Source of the DNA: Achromobacter sp. HZ34
Lineage (GTDB): Bacteria; Pseudomonadota; Gammaproteobacteria; Burkholderiales; Burkholderiaceae_B
Length of the DNA stretch: 64,000 nt
NCBI RefSeq assembly: GCF_002209485.1
Contig: NZ_NJIX01000002.1
Span: forward strand, 682,001 to 746,000
Reading direction: 5' to 3'
Both the position numbers and the translations under genes were made by a program. Below, piece after piece: positions 17,879-26,778 of this stretch (position 1 is its first letter; the number at the start of each line of letters is the position of its first letter). Under the pieces are notes generated by a model. It was not told the DNA's origin, did no database searches, and saw only the letters and a program-made list of their open reading frames with translations.

Positions 17879-18817
17879 TTATACCGCCGGCAATGCGGCC
17901 CGTTTGTCGTGGCGGGCCAGGCGTGTCAGCAGATGTTCAACTTCGCCGCGGGCGGTGGCGGACATGGGGCTGGCGGGTCGGCGTTGCGCGGCCGACGTCA
18001 GGATGCCGCGACGCATCATGACGTATTTGCGTACGGCCAGGCCGGCGCCCGGCTGCTGCTCGTAACGCAACAACGGCAGATGCGCGTCGAACAGGTCGTG
18101 GGCCGCCTCGCGCTCGCCCGCGGCATTCAAACGCACCACGTCGCACAGCATGTCGGGGAAGCAATACCCCGTATTCGCCCCGTCGGCACCGCGCTCGACC
18201 TCATAGTCCAGGAACAGGCCATTGTTGCCGCACAGTATCGAAATATGCCGCATGGAGCCATCCTTCTCGAACCCGCGCAGGGTGGAGATCTTCTCCAGCC
18301 CCGGCCAGTCCTCATGCTTGAGCATCACGCAAGACGGCAGCTCCTGCACGATGCGGCGGATCACGCCAGGCGTCATCTGCACCGAAAACGTCAGCGGATA
18401 GTCCTGCAGCACGAAAGGCACGTCCGCACCGATCGCCTCCACCGCCTGGCGGTAGTAATTGACGATCTGGTCGTCCGTGCGCAGGCTGTTGGGCGGCGCG
18501 ATCATCACGCCGGCCGCGCCCTGCGCCATGACTTCATGCGTCAGCGCGCGCATGGCGGCGAAGCCGGGCGCCGAAACCCCCACCACCACCGGCAGGCGCG
18601 CGGCGCGCCGGATGACCTGCCCGGCCACCGCCACCGACTCCGCATGTTCCAGCTTGGGCGCTTCCCCCAACTGCCCCAGCACGGTCAAACCGGTGGAGCC
18701 GCATTCCAGATAAAAATCCGTCATGCGGTCCACCGAAGCGGTGTCGATGGCACCGTCATCGAAAAACGGCGTGGGGGCAATGGGAAAAACGCCTTTGGCG
18801 TCTGCGGTAAGCAACAT
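17879..18817 (-). CDS. Dihydrodipicolinate synthase-family aldolase/lyase
   Basis: A 312-residue (beta/alpha)8-barrel lyase of the DapA/N-acetylneuraminate lyase family. Lys167 (VMLKHED) is the Schiff-base lysine and Tyr140 (VLQDYPL) the catalytic tyrosine. The usual GTTGE loop reads LGQLGEAPKL, so it is unlikely to be the housekeeping DapA. Relatives act on keto-deoxy sugar acids or pyruvate adducts. The open frame starts at 19036, but ATG 18817 with GGGAG gives MLLTADAKGVFPIAPTPF, the proper N-terminus. It stands alone, 133 bp downstream of the JmjC gene on the same strand. The substrate is unknown. Confidence 0.87.
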   Translation of the reverse strand: MLLTADAKGVFPIAPTPFFDDGAIDTASVDRMTDFYLECGSTGLTVLGQLGEAPKLEHAESVAVAGQVIRRAARLPVVVGVSAPGFAAMRALTHEVMAQGAAGVMIAPPNSLRTDDQIVNYYRQAVEAIGADVPFVLQDYPLTFSVQMTPGVIRRIVQELPSCVMLKHEDWPGLEKISTLRGFEKDGSMRHISILCGNNGLFLDYEVERGADGANTGYCFPDMLCDVVRLNAAGEREAAHDLFDAHLPLLRYEQQPGAGLAVRKYVMMRRGILTSAAQRRPASPMSATARGEVEHLLTRLARHDKRAALPAV

Positions 18818-18950
18818 GCTGCGACTCCCTCGATGGGTGGTGGGACGGGACGGCGGGGCCGCTACAGCCAAGGCGATAGCCGACCCCTGCCCCCGCGATC
18901 CGCTCGATCTTAACCGCAGGACCCCGCCGCCACCTGACGCAGCGCAACAT

Positions 18951-19856
18951 TCACCGCGGCCGCTGCGGATCCGGCCAGGTGGTGATGCCGGGATAGGGAC
19001 GGTTGCCCATGGCCTGGATCTGGCGCAGGAAGGCATTGACCAGTTTCTCGTCCAGCAGGCGGAACGGCAGTTCGCCCAGCAGGTCCCGCAGCGCGGCCAT
19101 ATTGTCCGCGCCGGGACGCAGCGTGGCGCGCGCGCTCAGCATGTCCGGCAGCACCCGGTCGCAACACCACGCGATGTAGTCGGCCACCTTGCCAGTATGC
19201 GCGCCGGCGGCCACATGGAAACTGGGCATGCCTTCCTGCGGCAGCGTTTCATGCCACCATCCGCGCGGGATATACAGCAGGTCGCCGGGTTCCAGCCAGA
19301 CATCGAGCACCGGCAACGCGGGGCAGTCTTCCTCCCGCGCAGCGCTGTTCTGTTCCGGCATGGGTAGCGGAAACGTGGGCTGGTACAGGCGCCAGCGCTT
19401 GCGCCCCAGCAGTTGCACCGCGTACACGTCGTGCGTATCCCAATGCTTGCCGAAGGCGCCTTCGCCGCGCATCGAGACATAGCCGTTGGCCACCAGCCGA
19501 TGGCCGTTGAATTCGGCGATCCGGTCGCACAGGCGCGCGATGTCGCGGCAGCGCAGGTCCAGGCGGCTCATGACCAGCGTGGCGCCCTCCTCGATATAGC
19601 GCCGCACTTCCTTTGCCTTCAGGCGCAGCCGGCGATCGTCGATGTCCTGGTAGGACTGGACGTAAAGCTCCGGCGGGATCAATTGCCCTTTGCGTAGCTG
19701 GATCTCGGCTTCGCCCAGGTTCCAGGAATGCAGGATGTCGTCGACATCACTCCAGGTGAGTAGCGGCGCACCTCCCAGCGCGCCGCGGGCCAGCAGATAG
19801 TTCCGTTCAAAGTAGCGTGAAAAAAATTCGGTGCGAGATAGGCCGAAGTCCAGCAT
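18951..19856 (-). CDS. JmjC-domain 2-oxoglutarate oxygenase (RoxA/YcfD-like)
   Basis: A 301-residue Fe(II)/2-oxoglutarate oxygenase. The JmjC/cupin iron triad is His138 and Asp140 (GKHWDTHD) with His202 (RGWWHETLP). The segment VYAVQLLGRKRWRLYQP is characteristic of the bacterial group that hydroxylates ribosomal protein L16 (YcfD/RoxA in E. coli) and of human MINA/NO66. The N-terminus LDFGLSRTEFFSRYFERNYLLARGAL matches that group, in which the opening segment binds the substrate. Length is shorter than YcfD (373), because part of the C-terminal winged-helix domain is missing. The true substrate may therefore differ from L16. Confidence 0.8.
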   Translation of the reverse strand: MLDFGLSRTEFFSRYFERNYLLARGALGGAPLLTWSDVDDILHSWNLGEAEIQLRKGQLIPPELYVQSYQDIDDRRLRLKAKEVRRYIEEGATLVMSRLDLRCRDIARLCDRIAEFNGHRLVANGYVSMRGEGAFGKHWDTHDVYAVQLLGRKRWRLYQPTFPLPMPEQNSAAREEDCPALPVLDVWLEPGDLLYIPRGWWHETLPQEGMPSFHVAAGAHTGKVADYIAWCCDRVLPDMLSARATLRPGADNMAALRDLLGELPFRLLDEKLVNAFLRQIQAMGNRPYPGITTWPDPQRPR

Positions 19857-19887
19857 TGGGTTCTCCAGGTTGCGTCAGGACAAATGA

Positions 19888-19907
19888 GACCGACGGATAA
19901 ATCGGTC
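19888..19907. promoter_or_regulatory. GACCGA/TCGGTC inverted repeat upstream of the JmjC gene
   Basis: GACCGA (19888-19893) and TCGGTC (19902-19907), eight bases apart, about 32 bp upstream of the JmjC start. It could be an operator or a leader hairpin; nothing decides between them. Confidence 0.3.
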
Positions 19908-20044
19908 CCGGTCGTACTAGCTACGCACTGGATTCTGAACAATCTGGAGAAAATTCAAACAGAGTTGCCTGGAAATAGGACTACTCTCGCATTTTTCTTT
20001 CGTTCGGCCCCAAAATTTCACGCTTTCAGGAGGCCTGGACCCCT

Positions 20045-20377
20045 TCAGTGGCTGATCATCCACGGTCGGCTGTTGGCGAAAGTCTTGCCGCCGTCGGCCG
20101 TCTTGCGGGTCTTGCCCGGCAATTTTCCGCCGCCGCAGCAGCCGCAATTCATGCCGTGGCCACCGCGTGAACTGCGCGGCTCGCTCGCATTGCGCTCGTT
20201 CATCGCATGCGCCCGGTTCACCGCCGAGGACAAGGCGCCCAGCGCCGGCGCGCCACCGATGATGCGCGGCGCTTCGCCTCCGCACTCGGGGCAGACCGCC
20301 GGATCGCGCCACGCCGCCAGCGGACGCATGACCGCGAATTCTCCGCAAACGGGGCAGCCGTAGTCGTATAAAGGCAT
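20045..20377 (-). CDS. fmdB: FmdB-family zinc-ribbon regulatory protein
   Basis: A 110-residue protein with the FmdB zinc ribbon: PLYDYGCPVCGEF and CPECGGEAPRII give two CxxC pairs within the first 40 residues. A second Cys cluster (MNCGCCGGGKLPG) sits near residue 80. It is the last gene of the transporter-formamidase operon, 12 bp after fmdA. In Methylophilus, fmdB lies beside formamidase and amide transport genes and was proposed as a regulator; the biochemical role is not established. The pairing supports amide use rather than urea use for the operon. Confidence 0.9.
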   Translation of the reverse strand: MPLYDYGCPVCGEFAVMRPLAAWRDPAVCPECGGEAPRIIGGAPALGALSSAVNRAHAMNERNASEPRSSRGGHGMNCGCCGGGKLPGKTRKTADGGKTFANSRPWMISH

Positions 20378-20389
20378 GGCGCGATCTCC

Positions 20390-21619
20390 TTACAGGTCCG
20401 GTGACAAGGGCATGTCGACCCCGCCGCTGATGGCCTTGATCGGCCCGCTTGCGGACGGCTGGATGTCGAAATCGAAGATTTCCGTGGGCAGCCACAGCGT
20501 GGCGCAGGCGTTGGGGATGTCGACCACGCCGCTGATATGCCCCTGCACCGGCGCCGTGCCCAATATGGAATACGCCTGCGCCCCGGAATAGCCGAACTTC
20601 TTCAGGTATTCGATGGCATTGAGGCAGGCCTGGCGATAGGCGATGTGCACATCCAGGTAGTGCTGGCTGCCCTTTTCATCAACGGAAATGCCTTCGAAGA
20701 TGAGGTAATCCTTGTAATTCGGCGTAATGGGGCTGGGCTTGAAGATGGGGTTCTTGATGGCGTACTTCTCCATCCCGCCCTTGATCAGGCTGACCCGCAT
20801 ATGGATCCAGCCGGCCATTTCGATGGCGCCGCAGAACGTGATCTCGCCGTCCCCCTGCGAGAAGTGCAAATCGCCCACCGACAGGCCGCCGCCCTTCACA
20901 TACACCGGGAAAAACACGCGCGAGCCGCGCGACAGGTCCTTGATGTCGCAGTTGCCGCCGTGTTCGCGCGGCGGCACCGTGCGCGCGCCTTCGGCCGCGG
21001 CCTTGTCGCGCGCCGCGCCGGTCAGCTTGCCCATGTGCGCGGTCTTGGGTGCGGGCGGATTGGCCAGCGGCGGCACACGGTTGGGATTGGTGTCGATCAG
21101 CGCCTGTTCGCGCTTGTTCCAGGTGTCCAGCATGGCCTGGTCGGGCAGGCAGCCGATCAGTCCCGGATGGATCAGGCCGGCGAAGTTGACGCCGGGGATG
21201 TGGCGCGAGCTGGTGAACATGCCATGAAAATCCCAGATGGATTTCTGCGCCTGGGGGAAATGCTCGGTCAGGAAACCGCCGCCGTTTTTCTTGCTGAAGA
21301 AACCGTTGAAGCCCCACAGGCTGTCCGGCTTGGCGCCGATATCGAGGAAGTCGACCACCAGCAGGTCGCCGGGCTCGGCGCCCTCCACGCCCACGGGACC
21401 GGACAGGAAGTGCACGGTCGACAGATCGACGTCGCGCACGTCATCGGCGCTGTCGTCGTTCTTGATGGCGCCGCCGGTCCAGTCATAGGTCTCCAGCACG
21501 AAGTCGTCGCCGGGCTTGACCCATACCGAGATCGGAATGTCGGGGTGCCAGCGATTGTGGATGTTTTCGTTTTCGTAGGGCGACTGGGCCAGATCGACTT
21601 TGATCAGGGTATCGGGCAT
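20390..21619 (-). CDS. fmdA: Formamidase
   Basis: A 409-residue enzyme of the FmdA/AmdA acetamidase-formamidase family, hydrolysing formamide to formate and ammonia in the cytoplasm. The family is recognised by MPDTLIKVDLAQSP at the start, WHPDIP, the metal-site region GVNFAGLIHPGLIG, GGNCDIKDLSRGSRVFFPV, HFSQGDGEITFCGAIE, and a long conserved C-terminus. ATG 21619 has an AAAGGAG site seven bases upstream, which fixes the start over a longer open frame. It is 31 bp downstream of the last ABC gene. The product ammonia would feed nitrogen metabolism when formamide or short amides are imported. Confidence 0.95.
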   Translation of the reverse strand: MPDTLIKVDLAQSPYENENIHNRWHPDIPISVWVKPGDDFVLETYDWTGGAIKNDDSADDVRDVDLSTVHFLSGPVGVEGAEPGDLLVVDFLDIGAKPDSLWGFNGFFSKKNGGGFLTEHFPQAQKSIWDFHGMFTSSRHIPGVNFAGLIHPGLIGCLPDQAMLDTWNKREQALIDTNPNRVPPLANPPAPKTAHMGKLTGAARDKAAAEGARTVPPREHGGNCDIKDLSRGSRVFFPVYVKGGGLSVGDLHFSQGDGEITFCGAIEMAGWIHMRVSLIKGGMEKYAIKNPIFKPSPITPNYKDYLIFEGISVDEKGSQHYLDVHIAYRQACLNAIEYLKKFGYSGAQAYSILGTAPVQGHISGVVDIPNACATLWLPTEIFDFDIQPSASGPIKAISGGVDMPLSPDL

Positions 21620-21650
21620 GACTTGCTCCTTTGTTGAACGTAAGGGATGA

Positions 21651-22343
21651 CTACACGGACAAGTAGCGGCTGATCGTCTGTTCATCCACCTCGTCGCGCT
21701 TGTTCTCGTGCACGAAGCGGCCCTTGTCGATGACGATCAGGCGATCGGCGATCTGCATGGTGAAGCTGAGCACCTGCTCGGACACCACGATGGCCAGGTC
21801 CTTGAGCTTGCGGATTTCCAGCAGGGTGCGGGCGATGTCCTTGATGATGGACGGCTGTATGCCTTCGGTGGGCTCGTCCAGCATCAACACCTTGGGGCCG
21901 GTGACCAGGGCGCGCGCGATGGCCAGCTGCTGTTGCTGGCCGCCGGACAGGTCGCCGCCGCGCCGGCGCCGCATGTCATGCAGCACGGGGAACAGCGCGA
22001 AAATCTCTTCCGGCAGCGGATCGCGCAAAGCGCGGCCGCGCAGGCCGGTGCGGATGTTCTCTTCCACCGTCAGCGTGGGGAAGATCATGCGTCCCTGCGG
22101 CACATAGGCCACGCCCGAACGCACACGCTGGAAGCTTTCCATGCGGGTGATGTCCACGCCATCGACTTCCACCTTGCCGCCCATGGCGGGCAACACGCCC
22201 ATCATGGTCTTGAACAGCGTGGTCTTGCCCATGCCGTTGCGGCCCATCACGGCGACGATCTCGCCCTTGGCGATATTGAGATCCACGCCGTGGATCACAC
22301 GGCTCTGGCCATACCCGGATTGCAGTCCCGATACGTTGAACAT
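21651..22343 (-). CDS. urtE: Urea/amide ABC transporter ATPase UrtE
   Basis: A 230-residue LivF-type ATPase. Walker A is GRNGMGKTTLFK, signature LSGGQQQQLA, Walker B KVLMLDEPTEGIQ. MFNVSGLQSGYGQSRVIHGVDL is the UrtE N-terminus. ATG 22343 was chosen on GGAG about ten bases upstream; the frame continues further but without similarity. With UrtD it powers the UrtBC membrane pore. The genes belong to the branched-chain-amino-acid (HAAT) transporter class, whose Urt and Fmd members carry urea or short amides. Confidence 0.93.
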   Translation of the reverse strand: MFNVSGLQSGYGQSRVIHGVDLNIAKGEIVAVMGRNGMGKTTLFKTMMGVLPAMGGKVEVDGVDITRMESFQRVRSGVAYVPQGRMIFPTLTVEENIRTGLRGRALRDPLPEEIFALFPVLHDMRRRRGGDLSGGQQQQLAIARALVTGPKVLMLDEPTEGIQPSIIKDIARTLLEIRKLKDLAIVVSEQVLSFTMQIADRLIVIDKGRFVHENKRDEVDEQTISRYLSV

Positions 22344-22437
22344 GGCTTTTTTCTCCAAGGAGGGGCGATGGCCGGGGCGCTGCACGCTGTGCATGCCCAG
22401 TCTACGGCCAGCGCGATTGCCTGAGTCGGTGACCGTC

Positions 22438-23211
22438 TCAATGGCCTAGATACACTTCGATGACGCGCGGGTCGTTCTGCACCTTGTCCATCGACCCTTC
22501 GGCCAGGACCTTGCCCTGGTGCAGTACCGTCACCTTGTGCGCGATGTTCTTGACGAATTCCATGTCGTGCTCGATGACGATCATCGAGCGGTTCTTGCTG
22601 ATGCGGTTCAGCAGCTCGGCGGTCTTTTCGCGCTCGGACACGCTCATGCCCGCCACCGGCTCGTCGAGCATCATCAATTCCGGCTCCTGCATGAGCAGCA
22701 TGCCGATTTCCAGCCACTGCTTCTGCCCGTGCGACAGCAGCTCGGCCGACCTGTCCAGCATGTCTTTCAGGAAGATATCCTCGGCCACCTGTTCCACCCG
22801 TTCGATCACGTCGGCGGTCAGGCGGAAGGCCATCGCGCCGAAGACGCTGCGCCCGCGCGGGAAAGACACTTCCAGGTTCTCGCGCACGGTCAGGGTTTCG
22901 TAGATGGACGGCGTCTGGAACTTGCGGCCGACGCCGGCGCGCACGATCTGGTGCTCGGCCATCTTGGTCAGCTCGACATCCTTGAAGCGGATCGAGCCCG
23001 ACGTCGCCTTGGTGCGTCCGCAGATCAGGTCCAGCACGGTGGTCTTGCCGGCGCCGTTGGGACCGATCACCACGCGCAGTTCGCCTTTGTCGACGTAGAG
23101 GTTGAGGTCCTTGACGGCGACGAAGCCGCCGAAAGCCACGGTCAGGCCCTCCACGTAAAGCGCAAACTCCTGCGGGGGCGTGACGGTGCTGTTGAGGATG
23201 GGCGGATTCAT
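22438..23211 (-). CDS. urtD: Urea/amide ABC transporter ATPase UrtD
   Basis: A 257-residue LivG-type ATPase with Walker [13 protein letters not shown], signature LSHGQKQWLE (the SHGQ form typical of UrtD), and Walker B LMMLDEPVAGM. The N-terminal 15 residues (NPPILNSTVTPPQEF) are a short extension before the nucleotide-binding fold. Its ATG overlaps the urtC stop (ATGA). A 94-bp gap separates it from urtE. Confidence 0.94.
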   Translation of the reverse strand: MNPPILNSTVTPPQEFALYVEGLTVAFGGFVAVKDLNLYVDKGELRVVIGPNGAGKTTVLDLICGRTKATSGSIRFKDVELTKMAEHQIVRAGVGRKFQTPSIYETLTVRENLEVSFPRGRSVFGAMAFRLTADVIERVEQVAEDIFLKDMLDRSAELLSHGQKQWLEIGMLLMQEPELMMLDEPVAGMSVSEREKTAELLNRISKNRSMIVIEHDMEFVKNIAHKVTVLHQGKVLAEGSMDKVQNDPRVIEVYLGH

Positions 23212-24347
23212 GCGGCCTCCGTATTGCTGGGGGCGGGTTTGGCGGGACTTGCCGGGCTCGGTTCACGGTTCCTTCCCAGGCGCGGCTTGACGTATTGCGC
23301 ATACAGGCCGGCCAGTCCGTTGGGGAAGGCCATCACCACGGCGATGAACAGGCCGCCCATCAGGAACAGCCACAGCTGCGGAAAGCTTTCCGAGAAATAG
23401 CTCTTGCCGAAGTTCACCAGCAGCGTGCCGTACACGGCGCCCAGCAGGGACAGCCGGCCGCCCACCGCGGCGAAGATCACCATTTCGATGGACGGCACGA
23501 TGCCGACGAAAGACGGTGACATGAAGCCGACCTGCAGCGTGAACATGGCGCCGCCGATGGCCGAGAACACCGCTGCCACGCAGAACACGAATACCTTGAA
23601 GCTGGATACGTCATAGCCGGAGAAACGCACCCGTTCTTCCTTGTCGCGCATCGCCATCAGCAGCTTGCCCAGCTTGGAGGACAGCAGGAAGCGGCCGAAC
23701 AGGATGCAGGCGAACAGCAGCACCGCCGTGACGAAATACAGGATGACGCGGGCCGAGTCGGTACGGATGTCCCAGCCCAGCAGTGTGCGCAGGTCGGTGA
23801 TGCCGTTGACGCCGCCGGTATAGCCCTGCTGGCCGATGATCAGCACCGACAGGATCAAGGCCACGGCCTGCGTCACGATGGCGAAGTAGGTATCGCCCAC
23901 GCGCCGCTTGAACATGGCCACGCCCAGCACCAGGGCCAGCAGCGCCGGCACGATGGGCACGGCGAACAGCGTGAAGATGAAGCTCTTGAACGGCACCCAG
24001 AACCACGGCAATGACGTGATCTGGTTCCAGTCCATGAAATCGGGAATGCCGGGCGTGGACTGGATCTTGGTGGCTTCCACGCTGGACGCTTCCAGCTTCA
24101 GGAACATGGCCATGCAATAACCGCCCAGGCCGAAGAACACGCCCTGCCCCAGGCTGAGGATGCCGCCGTAGCCCCAGCACAGCACCAGGCCCAGCGCCAC
24201 GAAGGCATAGGTCAGGTATTTGCCCACCAGGTTCAGCCGGAAGCCGTCCAACACCAGCGGAAAGACGATAAAGATCAGCGCCGCCAGGATGGCGATCCCG
24301 ATCAGGCCTTGACGGCCGCCCAAGACATTCTTGTACAGGGTTTTCAC
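23208..24347 (-). CDS. urtC: Urea/amide ABC transporter permease UrtC
   Basis: A 379-residue LivM-type permease with about ten hydrophobic segments. Recognisable UrtC blocks are ALGLVLCWGYGGILSLGQGVFFGLGGYCMAMFLKLE and FTLQVGFMSPSFVGIVPSIEMVIFAAVGGR. An insert around SSVEATKIQSTPGIPDFMDWNQ is typical of the urea/amide branch and absent from LivM. The C-terminus is Pro/Ala-rich. It pairs with UrtB and is coupled to urtD by a four-base overlap. Confidence 0.95.
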   Translation of the reverse strand: MKTLYKNVLGGRQGLIGIAILAALIFIVFPLVLDGFRLNLVGKYLTYAFVALGLVLCWGYGGILSLGQGVFFGLGGYCMAMFLKLEASSVEATKIQSTPGIPDFMDWNQITSLPWFWVPFKSFIFTLFAVPIVPALLALVLGVAMFKRRVGDTYFAIVTQAVALILSVLIIGQQGYTGGVNGITDLRTLLGWDIRTDSARVILYFVTAVLLFACILFGRFLLSSKLGKLLMAMRDKEERVRFSGYDVSSFKVFVFCVAAVFSAIGGAMFTLQVGFMSPSFVGIVPSIEMVIFAAVGGRLSLLGAVYGTLLVNFGKSYFSESFPQLWLFLMGGLFIAVVMAFPNGLAGLYAQYVKPRLGRNREPSPASPAKPAPSNTEAA

Positions 24348-24364
24348 GTTCGTGCTCCCACCGC

Positions 24365-25282
24365 CTACTTGCGGACCTTGATTGAGAACAACCCTTGCGG
24401 GCGCAGCATCAGGATGATCACCACCGCCGACAGGACCAGCACCTTGGCCATGGAACCGGTCAGGAAGAATTCCGACACGGACTGGGTCTGGGCGATCAGG
24501 AAGGCCGACGCGATGGTGCCGTACAGGCTGGCCGCGCCACCGAACACCACGGTCAGGAAGGTATCGACGATGTACAGCGAGCCGCTGGTCGGACCGGTCG
24601 ACCCTATCGTGGTGAACGCCGCGCCGGCGATCCCGGCAATGCCGCAGCCCAGCGCGAAGGTGACACGGTCGACCCGCTTGGTATCGATCCCCACCGAGCC
24701 GCTCATCACGCGGTTCTGCACCGTGGCGCGCACATGCAGCCCCCAGGTGGAGCGGAACAAGGCCAGCAGCAGGCCGCAGGTAAGGACCAGGGTGATGACC
24801 ATCACCACCAGTCCGTTGACCGGGATGTCAACGCCGGGCAGCGGCTGCACCGATCCCATCAGCCATTCCGGCAGGGCCGGGCTGACTTCACGCGGGCCGA
24901 AGATGGAGCGCAGCGCCTGCTGCATCACCAGCGACAGGCCCCAGGTGGCCAGCAGCGTGTCCAGGGGACGGCGGTACAGGTGGCGGATCATCAGCCATTC
25001 CACCAGCCAGCCCAGGATGAAGGCGACGGCGAAGGCGGCCACGATGGCGAAGAAGAAGTAGTAAGGCATGAGCGACGGCAGGTATTGTTGCGTCAGCTCG
25101 GAAAACAGGTACGTCGTATAGGCGCCGACGGCGAGAAATTCCCCGTGCGCCATGTTGATGACCCCCATCTGGCCGAAAATGATGGCCAGGCCCAGGGCCA
25201 TGAGCAGCAGGACGCTGAAGACGGACAGGCCATTGAAGCCTTGCATCAGGAGAATGGCGCCCAGGTCTGAGAAGGATTCCAT
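24365..25282 (-). CDS. urtB: Urea/amide ABC transporter permease UrtB
   Basis: A 305-residue LivH-type permease with eight or nine hydrophobic segments. GLAIIFGQMGVINMAHGEFLAVGAYTTYL is the LivH/UrtB signature, and FGPREVSPALPEWLMGS marks the Urt branch. It is shorter than cyanobacterial or E. coli-type UrtB proteins that carry a long N-terminal periplasmic domain (about 500 residues), so this is the short form. It begins 116 bp after urtA, a gap with a strong stem-loop, which is a common way to let the binding protein be made in excess. Confidence 0.94.
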   Translation of the reverse strand: MESFSDLGAILLMQGFNGLSVFSVLLLMALGLAIIFGQMGVINMAHGEFLAVGAYTTYLFSELTQQYLPSLMPYYFFFAIVAAFAVAFILGWLVEWLMIRHLYRRPLDTLLATWGLSLVMQQALRSIFGPREVSPALPEWLMGSVQPLPGVDIPVNGLVVMVITLVLTCGLLLALFRSTWGLHVRATVQNRVMSGSVGIDTKRVDRVTFALGCGIAGIAGAAFTTIGSTGPTSGSLYIVDTFLTVVFGGAASLYGTIASAFLIAQTQSVSEFFLTGSMAKVLVLSAVVIILMLRPQGLFSIKVRK

Positions 25283-25350
25283 GGCTGGCCTCGGGTGGAT
25301 GTGGGGTGGATATCGGTACAGGCGCGCGGCCGGCTTGCATTGCGCGGAAC

Positions 25351-25388
25351 CGCGGACGGCCGCGCCGCGCAGGCGGCTGCCGTCCGCG
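25351..25388 (-). other. Stem-loop in the urtA-urtB gap
   Basis: CGCGGACGGC (25351-25360) pairs perfectly with GCCGTCCGCG (25379-25388) around an 18-base loop. No T-run follows on the minus strand. It is placed between the binding-protein gene and the first permease gene and may stabilise the urtA message or attenuate read-through. Confidence 0.55.
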
Positions 25389-25398
25389 CGCGAACTGC

Positions 25399-26661
25399 TT
25401 ACTGGTAACCGGCGGGGAAGGGATCCGGCTTGATCAGGTCCTTGGTTTCATAGACCACGTCGAACTGGCCATCCTTGCGGATCTGGCCCACGCGGGTGCG
25501 GCTCCACAAGTGATGGTTGGGGTCGACCTTCACGTAGCCTTCGGGCGCGTCCTTGAATTCCTGGTTCGGGGCCGCGGCCACCACCTTGTCGACATCGAAG
25601 CTGCCGGCCTTCTCCACCGCCATCTTCCACAGCCACGGGCCCAGGTAAGCAGCCTGGGTGACGTCGCCGATCACCGCGTTGGCGCCGTACTTGGCCTTGA
25701 AGGCCGCCACGAACTTCTTGTTGTTGGGGTTGTCCAGGCTCTGGAAATACTTCATGCACGAATAGAAGCCTTCGGCGTTTTCACCGCCGATCCCCAACAG
25801 TTCGTCCTCGGTCACGGAAATCGTCAGCAGCTTCTGCTTCTCGGCGGTGACACCGGCGGCCTTCAACTGCTTGTAGAAGGACACGTTGCTGCCGCCCACC
25901 ACGTCGGCGAACACCACGTCCGGTTTCTTCAGCTTGACCTTGTTGATCAGCGAACCGAACTGCGTGTGGCCCAGCGGGAAATAATCCTCGCCCACCACTT
26001 CGCCCTTCAGCACGTTCTCGATGTGCTTACGCGCGATCTTGTTCGAGGTGCGCGGCCAGATGTAGTCGGAGCCCACCAGGTAGAAGGTCTTGGCTTTCTT
26101 GGTCTCGTGCAGCCAGTTCAGGCTGGCCAGGATCTGCTGGGTGGCTTCCTGGCCCGTGTAGAAGACGTTCTTGGACTGCTCCAGGCCTTCGTAGAAGGTC
26201 GGGTAGTAGAGCAGGCCGTTTTCCTTTTCGAACACCGGCAGCACCGCCTTGCGCGAGGCCGAGGTCCAGCAGCCGAACACGGTGGCCACCTTGTCGCTGA
26301 CCAGCAGCTTGCGCGCCTTCTCGGCGAAGGTGGGCCAGTCCGACGCGCCGTCTTCCTGGATGATCTTGATCTGGCGGCCCAGGATGCCGCCGGCGGCGTT
26401 GATCTGCTCGATCGCCAGGCGCTCGGCCTGGATGGAGCCGGTTTCGCTGATGGCCATGGTGCCGGTGGCCGAGTGCAATTGGCCGACGGTCACTTCGGTG
26501 TCGGTAATCGCCCGCCCCGTGGTGTTGACGACGGACGTGGCGGGTCCGGCGGCACGGCTGAAGGCGGGGATGCCCAGCAGTGGCAGCGAGGCCAGCGTCA
26601 GTGCCGCGCGCCGGCGAGAAGGCGACGCGAGTTCGTTTTGGAAGGGGGGTTTGCGAGACAT
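25399..26661 (-). CDS. urtA: Urea/amide-binding periplasmic protein UrtA/FmdC
   Basis: A 420-residue solute-binding protein of the HAAT class. A signal peptide with SPSRRRAALTLASLPLLGIPAF (a twin-arginine-like motif) ends near SRAAG. The mature part starts TEVTVGQLHSATGTMAISETG and continues with GWTSASRK-type (here FGCWTSASRKAVLP), LLYYPTFYEGLEQSKNVFYTG and FYLVGSDYIWPRTSN, all typical of UrtA and the amide-binding FmdC/AmiC group. ATG 26661 has an AAGGAG site; the longer frame upstream crosses the promoter region. Because the operon ends in formamidase and contains no urease or urea carboxylase, a short amide is the more likely ligand. Confidence 0.93.
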   Translation of the reverse strand: MSRKPPFQNELASPSRRRAALTLASLPLLGIPAFSRAAGPATSVVNTTGRAITDTEVTVGQLHSATGTMAISETGSIQAERLAIEQINAAGGILGRQIKIIQEDGASDWPTFAEKARKLLVSDKVATVFGCWTSASRKAVLPVFEKENGLLYYPTFYEGLEQSKNVFYTGQEATQQILASLNWLHETKKAKTFYLVGSDYIWPRTSNKIARKHIENVLKGEVVGEDYFPLGHTQFGSLINKVKLKKPDVVFADVVGGSNVSFYKQLKAAGVTAEKQKLLTISVTEDELLGIGGENAEGFYSCMKYFQSLDNPNNKKFVAAFKAKYGANAVIGDVTQAAYLGPWLWKMAVEKAGSFDVDKVVAAAPNQEFKDAPEGYVKVDPNHHLWSRTRVGQIRKDGQFDVVYETKDLIKPDPFPAGYQ

Positions 26662-26778
26662 CGAACGCTCCTTGCGGATGAGACGCTTTAGGGGAAACCC
26701 GATGTCGCGGCGATGCTTTAATGTGCGCCGTACCCGGGGGTTCGATGCAATACTAGGAACGCATGACGCAGCGCAACA

